Shown: positions 6,480-13,561 of the stretch, piece after piece
Layout: every line of letters begins with the position of its first letter
How positions within the stretch are numbered: the first letter of the stretch is position 1
Assembly: GCA_030017395.1 (NCBI GenBank)
Contig: JASEIZ010000029.1
Span: forward strand, 1 to 14,287
Source: Desulfobacterales bacterium
GTDB lineage: Bacteria > Desulfobacterota > Desulfobacteria > Desulfobacterales > ETH-SRB1
Reading direction: 5' to 3'
Length of the DNA stretch: 14,287 nt
Translations under genes and position numbers: made by a program
The notes under the pieces: model-generated
Seen by the model: only the letters and a program-made list of their open reading frames with translations
Told to the model about the DNA's origin: nothing
The model's database searches: none

Positions 6480-9400
6480 ATGACAAATCCTGTATCAGAT
6501 TTTATCCACCTGCATGTTCACACGCAATACAGCCTTCTTGACGGCGCCATAAAGATTGATGCCCTCTTAGAAAGGGCATCCAATTTTGACATGGATTCTG
6601 TGGCCATTACAGATCATGGCACCATGTTTGGAATTATTGAATTTTATGAAAAAGCTGTAAAGGCTGGAATAAAACCGATAATAGGGTGCGAATGTTATGT
6701 GGCTCCGCGAACCATTAACGATAAAACTCCGTTTGATCATAAAGGGCTTTCCCATCTTGTCATTTTAGCCGAGAATATCGAAGGTTACCGCAATTTGTGC
6801 AAACTGGCTACCATTGCACAGCTTGAAGGTTTTTATCATAAACCCCGTATAGATAAAGATATGCTAAAAAAACACAGCAAGGGGCTTATCGGCCTTTCAG
6901 CATGTATGCATGGTGAAATTCCCAATCTGATTATTGAAAACACCGTTGATAAGGCTGACGAAGTTACGCGCAGCTACCTTGAAATCTTTGGAGAGGACAA
7001 CTTTTTTCTTGAAGTTCAAAGCAACGGGATCGCAACGCAGGAAAAAGTCAACCAGTCTCTTCTTGATATGAGCAAAAGGCTTTCAGTCCCTCTTGTAGCT
7101 ACTAATGACTGCCATTACCTGGATAAAGAGGATGTTCCTGCGCATGAAGCGCTTTTGTGCATACAGACAGGAAAAACCATTCATGACCCAAATCGTTTCA
7201 GATTTGCGACCGACCAGCTCTATTTTAAATCAAAAGAGGAAATGCTCTTATCTTTTTCCCTTTACCCTGGAGCCCTTAACAACAGTGTTGACATTGCAAA
7301 AAGGTGTAATGTTGAATTTGATCTTTTGTCAAAATCGAGCAGCATATATCATTTTCCGAAATTTGGTCTTTCTTCTGATTCTTCTTCCGGACGGACTGCG
7401 TCTGAAGTTTTCGAGCAAAAGGTTAGACAGGGATACGCACGCATATTACAGCGTATAAAAACAAAACATCCTGATATTGATGAGAAAATTTATAATGAGC
7501 GTCTTGATTATGAAATTTCCATCATAAAGGATATGGAGTTTTCGAGTTATTTCCTGATTGTTGCCGATTTTATACATTATGCTAAAGAAAATAATATTCC
7601 GGTGGGACCAGGAAGAGGATCCGCAGCCGGAAGTCTTGTCGCCTATAGCCTGGGAATTACAGAACTGGATCCCATAGAGCACGGTCTTATTTTTGAACGC
7701 TTCCTTAATCCTGACAGAAAAAGCATGCCGGATATTGATGTTGATTTCTGCATAAATGGCAGGGAAGAAATTTTTAAATACATAGTGGACAAATACGGTG
7801 GCGGCGATTATGTCGCCCAAATAATAACATTTGGAAAGCTCAAAACCAGAGCCGTTATACGTGATGTCGGCCGTGCCCTTGGAATACCGTTGCGCGAGGT
7901 GGATCAAATAGCCAAGATGGTGCCTGATGTATTGAATATAAGCCTTGATGAAGCGCTTAAACAGGAACCAAAGATTAAGCAACTTGCGGAAAAGAATCCA
8001 GAAGTGGCGGATCTCATAAAGATATGCCGTGTTTTAGAAGGTCTGCCCAGGCACGCGTCAACACATGCCGCAGGTGTTGTTATAGCAGACAAACCTCTTG
8101 TGGAGTATTTGCCGTTATGCAGAGGTAAAAAGGGAGAGGTGGTAACTCAGTTTGATATGAAGTGTGTTGAGAAAATCGGGCTGGTAAAATTTGATCTCTT
8201 AGGCCTACGCAACCTTACCGTTATCGCCGATACCCTTTCCCTTATTGCCGCGCGTGGCAGCGTTCCTCCGGATTTTGCAAACCTTGATCTTAAAGATCCT
8301 GATACTTATAGACTTTTAGCATCAGGCGACACAACCGGAGTGTTTCAGCTTGAAAGTTCAGGCATGAGAGATCTGCTTGTGAGACTGCAGCCGGAATGCT
8401 TTGACGATATTACAGCACTTGTTGCTCTTTACCGTCCCGGACCGCTTAACAGCGGAATGGTGGATGATTTTATTGAAAGAAAGCATGGAAGAAAATCTGT
8501 TAAATATACTATTCCTGAACTGGAACCCATTTTAAAAGAAACTCACGGGGTTATTGTATATCAGGAGCAGGTTATGAAAATTGCGGGGGTGCTGGCAAGC
8601 TATTCCATGTCGGAAGCCGATGATTTACGCAAAGCAATGGGAAAAAAAATACCGGCGATTATGGCCAGGCACACTCTGCGTTTTATACAGGGAGCAAAAG
8701 AAAACGGCATCGCTTCAGACAAGGCAAAAAAAATATTTGAGCTTATAGAAAAATTCGGCGGATATGGATTTAACAAATCTCACAGTGCTGCATATGCTCT
8801 TATTGCATTTCGGACAGCTTTTCTTAAAACCCACTTTCCCGTGGAGTTTATGGCTTCATTGCTTACAAGTGAAATTCATTCAATCGACGGCGTGGTAAAA
8901 TATATTGCTGAATGCCGAAGTCACGCGATAGATATACTTCCTCCCGACATAAATGAAAGCAGCAAGGAATTTACCACAGTCGGTTCAAAGATAAGATTCG
9001 GGCTTATAGCAGTTAAAAATGTAGGAGAGGGGGCTATTGAATCCATAATTGATGCCAGAAAAAACGGAAGATTTTCTTCCCTTTATGATTTTTGCGAACG
9101 TGTGGTTTTGCAGAAGGTTAATAAAAGAGTCATCGAAAGCCTTATAAAATGCGGGGCATTTGATTCCACCGGCGCCAATCGCAGCCGGATGATGGAATCA
9201 CTGGAAGACATTCTTGATTATGGCCAAAGAGTGCAAAAGGAAAAATCAGGCCTACAGACAAGCCTGTTTGATGTTGGCGAAAGTGAGTTGCGACCGCCTA
9301 TGCCGGCGATTGACGAGTGGGATGATAAACAGATTTTAGCTTTTGAGAAAGAGTCGCTTGGTTTTTATATAACAGGGCATCCTTTAACCAGGTATGAGGT

Positions 9401-10019
9401 TCTGCTTGATAAGTTCACCAATGCAAACTCTATTTCAATAAAGGAAAAAAATGATGGTGAAATGGTCAGGATCGGAGGGATTATAAGAAACACCAAGACA
9501 ACTCCGACAAAAAAAGGAGATTTAATGGCGTTTGTAACAATAGAGGACCTGCTTGGTTCCATTGAAGTTACGGTCTTTCCTCCGGTTTATAAAGAAACAC
9601 ACGATTTTTTAGTAGATGACAACCCAGTTATTCTCCAGGGAAGAGTGCAAAAGGATGAAAACTCGGTAAAAATACTGGTCGATTCTCTCATTCCTATTAA
9701 TAAGGCTGAAGAAACCTGGACTGCAAGCATCCACTTTAATCTGGATATAACGAAGATCGAAAGAAAGAAGCTTGCCGTGCTTTATGATATCATTAACAAA
9801 CATCACGGATTATGCCTGGCTTACATCCATCTGCGTAATCCTGATAAAACAGAGACAATAATTGCCTTGCCTGACACCATGAAACTTAAGGCCGGTTCGG
9901 CATTAACAAATGAAGTCAACAGGTTTTTTGGTTATAATGTTGTGGAAACGGTTTGCAAAGAAATTACCGCTTCCCAACATCCGAATAATTTTAGAAACAA
10001 CGGCAAAAGAAAGAGGTAG
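6480..10019 (+). CDS. dnaE: DNA polymerase III alpha subunit
   Basis: 1179 residues, the usual DnaE length. It is the catalytic subunit of the replicative polymerase. In order: the PHP domain (~1-290), a C-family polymerase core, tandem HhH, OB fold (~990-1080; VRIGGIIRNTKTTPTKKGD) and a C-terminal domain. Palm catalytic aspartates are D420 and D422 (PDIDVDF), with D572 in KFDLLGLRNL; the active-site glycine-rich loop reads GPGRGSAAGS. QTSLF (926-930) fits a beta-clamp binding motif. The PHP metal site looks intact: H12 and H14 (HLHVH), D21, D45-H46 (ITDHG), E71 and a later NDCHYL. E. coli DnaE has lost several of these, so this polymerase may retain PHP proofreading. The start at 6480 has AAGGT 6 bases upstream. 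It stands alone between guaB and manC and is not in the lpx-rnhB cluster found near dnaE in some Proteobacteria. Confidence 0.97.
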   Translation: MTNPVSDFIHLHVHTQYSLLDGAIKIDALLERASNFDMDSVAITDHGTMFGIIEFYEKAVKAGIKPIIGCECYVAPRTINDKTPFDHKGLSHLVILAENIEGYRNLCKLATIAQLEGFYHKPRIDKDMLKKHSKGLIGLSACMHGEIPNLIIENTVDKADEVTRSYLEIFGEDNFFLEVQSNGIATQEKVNQSLLDMSKRLSVPLVATNDCHYLDKEDVPAHEALLCIQTGKTIHDPNRFRFATDQLYFKSKEEMLLSFSLYPGALNNSVDIAKRCNVEFDLLSKSSSIYHFPKFGLSSDSSSGRTASEVFEQKVRQGYARILQRIKTKHPDIDEKIYNERLDYEISIIKDMEFSSYFLIVADFIHYAKENNIPVGPGRGSAAGSLVAYSLGITELDPIEHGLIFERFLNPDRKSMPDIDVDFCINGREEIFKYIVDKYGGGDYVAQIITFGKLKTRAVIRDVGRALGIPLREVDQIAKMVPDVLNISLDEALKQEPKIKQLAEKNPEVADLIKICRVLEGLPRHASTHAAGVVIADKPLVEYLPLCRGKKGEVVTQFDMKCVEKIGLVKFDLLGLRNLTVIADTLSLIAARGSVPPDFANLDLKDPDTYRLLASGDTTGVFQLESSGMRDLLVRLQPECFDDITALVALYRPGPLNSGMVDDFIERKHGRKSVKYTIPELEPILKETHGVIVYQEQVMKIAGVLASYSMSEADDLRKAMGKKIPAIMARHTLRFIQGAKENGIASDKAKKIFELIEKFGGYGFNKSHSAAYALIAFRTAFLKTHFPVEFMASLLTSEIHSIDGVVKYIAECRSHAIDILPPDINESSKEFTTVGSKIRFGLIAVKNVGEGAIESIIDARKNGRFSSLYDFCERVVLQKVNKRVIESLIKCGAFDSTGANRSRMMESLEDILDYGQRVQKEKSGLQTSLFDVGESELRPPMPAIDEWDDKQILAFEKESLGFYITGHPLTRYEVLLDKFTNANSISIKEKNDGEMVRIGGIIRNTKTTPTKKGDLMAFVTIEDLLGSIEVTVFPPVYKETHDFLVDDNPVILQGRVQKDENSVKILVDSLIPINKAEETWTASIHFNLDITKIERKKLAVLYDIINKHHGLCLAYIHLRNPDKTETIIALPDTMKLKAGSALTNEVNRFFGYNVVETVCKEITASQHPNNFRNNGKRKR

Positions 10020-10035
10020 CCGTTCACGGAACATT

Positions 10036-10104
10036 GAAATTAGAAAATAGAAATTGGAAATTTGGCCTTCATGCTTTGCATTGTTCTTCCCAATTTCCAT
10101 TTTC
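10036..10104. repeat. Inverted heptad-repeat element upstream of manC
   Basis: Four 7-base units on the left (10036-10063) run GAAATTA, GAAAATA, and then two GAAATTN copies. On the right the complementary strand reads GAAAATG (10104-10098) and GAAATTG (10097-10091). The arms 10043-10057 and 10090-10104 match at 14 of 15 positions in inverted orientation around a 32-base loop, so the transcript can form a stem. The element fills most of the dnaE-manC gap. There is no transposase, target duplication or T-run. The same architecture with another heptad appears after manC. Confidence 0.6.
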
Positions 10105-10130
10105 ATCTCTTCATAATGGTCAGGAAGAAC
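10083..10130 (+). promoter_or_regulatory. 8-bp complement to the manC ribosome binding site
   Basis: GTTCTTCC (10083-10090) is a perfect complement of GGAAGAAC (10123-10130), which contains the manC Shine-Dalgarno just before the ATG at 10132. The intervening 32 bases form the loop. Pairing would hide the site. It shares only base 10090 with the heptad stem, so both could nearly coexist. An 8-bp match may be chance. Confidence 0.25.
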
Positions 10131-10131
10131 T

Positions 10132-11523
10132 ATGGACTCTCAAGATCATAAAATCGGCGGTAACGGCAATATGAATGTATATGCCATATTATTGGCAGGC
10201 GGAACAGGCACACGTTTGTGGCCTGTATCAAGAGAATTATATCCCAAGCAGCTTGTAAAGTTTATCGGCAATGATTCTCTTGTGCAAAGCACTGTAAAAA
10301 GATTGTCCTCTGTTATAGATACGGAAAACATCAGAATTGTTTGCGGTCAGGAACATTTTCACGAAATCACGCGGCACGTGGCGGAAACAGACATGCAGGC
10401 TAAAGGGAAAATAATCTGTGAACCTTGCGGCCGAAACACCGGGCCGGCAATTCTTCTTGGAGTGCTGAATATTCTGAAAACCGATTCAGATGCAATATTA
10501 TCTGTTTTTCCGGCAGATCATGTAATCAGGGATGTTAAAAAGTTTCATAAGAGCATTAAAACTGCCATAAAGCTTGCCGACATGGGACATATTGTCACTT
10601 ACGGTATTAAACCCGATTGCCCTGAAACAGGTTATGGATATATTGAGGGAGCTGAAGAGTTATTCGGCAATGCATTAACCATAAAGAGGTTTGTTGAAAA
10701 GCCTGATAAATCCTTTGCAGAAAAGTATATCGAGTCCGGCAATTTTTACTGGAACAGCGGAATGTTTACCTTTAAAGCTTCTGTTATCATTGAAGAGTTT
10801 AAACGCTTTCATCCAGAACTTTTCAAAAGTATGAAGAAGCTGGTTTTCAGAGAAAAAGCCATTACCATAGATGAATACGAACAAATTCCGGATATTGCTT
10901 TTGATCGCGCTATAATGGAAAAAACCGATAAAGGGGTTGTTTTGCCGTCCGATTTTGGGTGGAGCGATATCGGCTCATGGAAATCTCTTTATGACTTTCT
11001 TCCAAAGGATGAAAACAACAATGTTATTGATGGAGATGTAATTGCAAAGGATACGAAAAACTGTTTCATAATGGGGCGCGAAAGACTGATTGCAACCAAT
11101 TATCTTAATAATATGGTGGTTGTTGAAACACCTGATTCTGTATTTATTTCAAATATTGATAACAGCAGAGATGTCAAGTCTATTGTGACGCAGCTCAAGG
11201 AAAGGGGCAGAAAGGAATATCATGAGCATAAGACGCTGTATCATCCATGGGGAGTTTTGACTTTATTGGAGCAAAGGGATGATTTTACAGTATCCAAATT
11301 GATCGTATATCCTGGTTCAATGTTGCATGTTAAAGTTGACGCGTCAGCAACAAAGAATCTGCTTATAATAAAAGGCCGCGCGAACATTAAATCAGATAAA
11401 CAAACAAGGTCGCTTGAAAAAGGGGAAGCAATTCTTATTTCTGATAAGGACACCGTTGAAGTGAGCAACCCAGAAAGCAGGCCGCTTTATATTATTCAGG
11501 TGCAGATGATTTATGATTGTTGA
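10132..11523 (+). CDS. manC: Mannose-1-phosphate guanylyltransferase with degenerate, truncated isomerase cupin
   Basis: 463 residues. The nucleotidyltransferase half is intact: GGTGTRLWPVSRELYPKQ (23-40) is the GTP/pyrophosphorylase signature, followed by VFPADHVI, GYGYIE, FVEKP (187-191), NSGMF and FGWSDIGSW. It should make GDP-mannose from mannose-1-phosphate and GTP for polysaccharide synthesis. The C-terminal type II phosphomannose isomerase cupin is present but broken: where the family has HHHRAEHW after PGxxLSLQ, this protein has D403-A-S-A-T-K-N-L410, so the metal-binding His, His and Glu are gone. The family tail after EVQ (typically a GxYLGEDDI...DVYGR stretch) is absent; it ends QVQMIYDC, and those last five residues are read from the inverted heptad element at 11506. 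The start at 10132 has AGGA 6-7 bases upstream. ATG at 10171 aligns with the usual family N-terminus and is the alternative. Confidence 0.88.
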   Translation: MDSQDHKIGGNGNMNVYAILLAGGTGTRLWPVSRELYPKQLVKFIGNDSLVQSTVKRLSSVIDTENIRIVCGQEHFHEITRHVAETDMQAKGKIICEPCGRNTGPAILLGVLNILKTDSDAILSVFPADHVIRDVKKFHKSIKTAIKLADMGHIVTYGIKPDCPETGYGYIEGAEELFGNALTIKRFVEKPDKSFAEKYIESGNFYWNSGMFTFKASVIIEEFKRFHPELFKSMKKLVFREKAITIDEYEQIPDIAFDRAIMEKTDKGVVLPSDFGWSDIGSWKSLYDFLPKDENNNVIDGDVIAKDTKNCFIMGRERLIATNYLNNMVVVETPDSVFISNIDNSRDVKSIVTQLKERGRKEYHEHKTLYHPWGVLTLLEQRDDFTVSKLIVYPGSMLHVKVDASATKNLLIIKGRANIKSDKQTRSLEKGEAILISDKDTVEVSNPESRPLYIIQVQMIYDC

Positions 11524-11671
11524 TTGTCGATTGATGATTGTCGATTGAAAAGATAGACTCGCCTGAGCAAGCCAACAAAATGACGAAGAGCATTGAGTAT
11601 AGCTCGCAGGTGGCGGGCAGGGCGAAGCGATTCCAACAATCATCAATAAACAATCATAAATCATCAATCCA
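11506..11671. repeat. Inverted heptad-repeat element between manC and the aminotransferase gene
   Basis: Six 7-base units with consensus NNGATTG run from 11506 to 11547 (for example ATGATTT, ATGATTG, TCGATTG). On the other strand five units run from 11671 to 11637 (TGGATTG, ATGATTT, ATGATTG, TTTATTG, ATGATTG). The outer arms 11506-11526 and 11644-11664 are inverted repeats matching at 20 of 21 positions. The ~89-base interior (11548-11636) is more GC-rich and has no recognisable gene. The left arm supplies the last five codons and stop of manC. No transposase, flanking target duplication or terminator T-run is visible. It could be a non-autonomous mobile repeat or a transcript-processing structure. 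Confidence 0.7.
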
Positions 11672-11687
11672 AAGAGGTTTAATCAAA

Positions 11688-12824
11688 ATGAAAGTACCAT
11701 TACTTGATCTTAAAAGCCAGTATAAAACCATTAAAGATGATGTCTTGAAGGTTGTTGAAGAAATCTTTGAGAGCCAGTATTTTATTTTAGGGCCTCGTGT
11801 TGAGGCGCTCGAAAAGGAAATTGCCGGCTATTGCCGCACGCGTCATGCAACAGGTGTTTCATCAGGCACAGATGCTTTGCTTATTTCACTTATGGCTGCT
11901 GATATTGGGCATAATGATAAGGTAATAACAACTCCATATACCTTTTTTGCGACAGCCGGCGCAATAGCCCGTACGGGCGCCATTCCGATTTTTGTTGATA
12001 TTGATCAAGACACCTATAATATCTCTCCTGAATGCATTGACAGGGCTATGGCTGATATGAGTGAGGAAGAGCGGGCCAGTGTTAAGGCAATAATGCCGGT
12101 TCATCTTTACGGCCAGTGTGCGGACATGCAGAACATTTTAAAGATAGCCCGTAAATATAATCTGATTGTTATTGAGGATGCAGCACAGGCCATTGGAGCT
12201 GAACATAATGGAATGCGGGCAGGGGCTATGGGTGATTTTGGATGTTTTTCCTTTTTTCCTTCAAAAAATCTTGGAGCTTTCGGCGATGGAGGAATTGTAA
12301 CCACAAATTCCGAAGCCTTGCATGATAAATTGCGGATACTTCGGGTTCACGGGGGACGACCAAAGTATTATCATAAAATGATCGGCGGTAATTTCAGGCT
12401 GGATGCGTTGCAGGCGGCAATTGTTTCCTTAAAGCTTTTGCACCTTGACAAGTGGACAAAGGCACGTCAGGAAAATGCAGGCAGATACAGAAAGCTTTTT
12501 GCCGATGCGGATATAGGCGATATGGTTGGGCTGCCGATTGAAAAGGAAAACCGGCATATATATAATCAGTTTGTAATAAGCATTAAGGAAAAGAGGGATG
12601 AGCTTCGCCTGTTTTTAAATGATGCGAAAATAGGAACAGAGATTTACTACCCGGTGCCGCTGCATCTCCAGGAATGTTTTTCATGTCTGGATTATAAAAA
12701 AGGCGATTTTCCTGCGGCTGAATATGCGGCTTCACATACACTTGCCATCCCAATATACCCCGAACTTTCGGATGATCAGCAAGACTATGTAGTGGAAAAG
12801 ATAAAAGAGTTTGTAAGGCTTTAG
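11688..12824 (+). CDS. DegT/DnrJ/EryC1-family PLP-dependent sugar aminotransferase
   Basis: 378 residues from the ATG at 11688, which has GAGG 10 bases upstream and begins with the family start VPLLDLKSQY. A longer in-frame start at 11538 would add 50 residues encoded by the heptad element and is rejected. The enzyme transfers an amino group, usually from glutamate, to a keto nucleotide-sugar. PLP-binding residues are visible: SSGTDAL (phosphate loop), D164 in IEDAAQAIGA, and the Schiff-base lysine K193 in FFPSKNLGAFGDGG. The GGNFRLDALQAA block is also intact. Overall resemblance is to the WbpE/WlbC and FdtB group (3-keto sugars), but no partner dehydrogenase or acetyltransferase is in the window to fix the substrate. 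With manC it points to a surface-glycan pathway. Its stop codon overlaps that of the convergent cbiO gene. Confidence 0.93.
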   Translation: MKVPLLDLKSQYKTIKDDVLKVVEEIFESQYFILGPRVEALEKEIAGYCRTRHATGVSSGTDALLISLMAADIGHNDKVITTPYTFFATAGAIARTGAIPIFVDIDQDTYNISPECIDRAMADMSEEERASVKAIMPVHLYGQCADMQNILKIARKYNLIVIEDAAQAIGAEHNGMRAGAMGDFGCFSFFPSKNLGAFGDGGIVTTNSEALHDKLRILRVHGGRPKYYHKMIGGNFRLDALQAAIVSLKLLHLDKWTKARQENAGRYRKLFADADIGDMVGLPIEKENRHIYNQFVISIKEKRDELRLFLNDAKIGTEIYYPVPLHLQECFSCLDYKKGDFPAAEYAASHTLAIPIYPELSDDQQDYVVEKIKEFVRL

Positions 12825-13561
12825 GCGCTGGATTTACTATGTTTGTGCGTATATAAGCCGTGAGGGTGAGAATGGATATGCTGATGCAGATGCGCCTCTT
12901 TGTCTGAAACAATCCTTTTGTTTTCCATCGTATATATTGAATCGGTTATTTCAAAAAGAAAATCGATTTCATGTGAAATTAATATAAAGGAAAGATCAAG
13001 ATTAGATAGTATGCTGATAAGCTTTGCCTTTGTTTTATCGTCAAGGCCGGCGGTCGGCTCATCCAGAAGAAGGATTTCAGGCTCCATTGCAAGGATTGTG
13101 GCAAGGGAGACAAGCCTTTTTTCCCCTCCGGACAGTTTATAGGTAACTCTGTCTTCAAACCCTGCCAGATCAAGTGATTTTAGAGTCATTTTTGCGGTGT
13201 CGATAGCCTCATTTCTGCTCATACCCAGGTTTAATGGCCCAAAAGCAACATCCTCAAGAACCGTGGGGCTGAATAGCTGGTCGTCGGCATCCTGAAAAAG
13301 CAGGCCGATTTTCCGGCGCACTTCATCAAATTCTTTTTCTTTTGTTACAGGTTTACCGAATATTTCTATACTGCCGGAAGTATGCTTGAGAAGCCCCATT
13401 ATAATGTGAAACAAGGTGGTTTTGCCGCTTCCGTTAGGCCCCATCAACCCAATCCGGTCGTAACGAAAAAACTTCAGGTCGAGTTTATCGAGTATGAGCG
13501 AGCTGCCGGGGTAGCCGAAGGATATATCTTGAAGATTGACAATCAGGTTGTTTGTGTCCAT
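12821..13561 (-). CDS. cbiO: ECF/cobalt-nickel transporter ATPase with His-rich tail
   Basis: 246 residues from the ATG at 13561. It powers an energy-coupling-factor transporter together with the T component encoded just upstream. ABC motifs are complete: Walker A GPNGSGKTT (41-49), Q90 in FQDADDQLF, signature LSGGE (143-147), Walker B LLLDEP (D167, E168) and switch H197. FQDADDQLFSPTVLEDVAFG is typical of the CbiO branch. The last 24 residues are rich in histidine (AHLHQHIHSHPHG...: eight His from 224 to 241), consistent with a Ni/Co/Zn-binding tail, which is inference. The gene overlaps the cbiQ 3' end by 19 bases, implying coupled translation. A start at 13675 would add 38 residues without family similarity. 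The terminal TAA (12821-12823) overlaps the aminotransferase TAG (12822-12824), and there is no room for a terminator. Confidence 0.95.
   Translation of the reverse strand: MDTNNLIVNLQDISFGYPGSSLILDKLDLKFFRYDRIGLMGPNGSGKTTLFHIIMGLLKHTSGSIEIFGKPVTKEKEFDEVRRKIGLLFQDADDQLFSPTVLEDVAFGPLNLGMSRNEAIDTAKMTLKSLDLAGFEDRVTYKLSGGEKRLVSLATILAMEPEILLLDEPTAGLDDKTKAKLISILSNLDLSFILISHEIDFLFEITDSIYTMENKRIVSDKEAHLHQHIHSHPHGLYTHKHSKSSA

Noticed and set aside
7446..7982. Long open frame on the - strand inside dnaE
   Set aside because: It overlaps conserved dnaE polymerase sequence and its translation has no protein-family character; it is a shadow frame.
11506..11671. CRISPR array or phage attachment site
   Set aside because: The repeats are 7 bp without spacers, and there is no cas gene, integrase or tRNA nearby.
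11538..11687. N-terminal 50-residue extension of the aminotransferase
   Set aside because: It is read through the heptad element, has no family similarity, and the ATG at 11688 has a good ribosome binding site and the family N-terminus.
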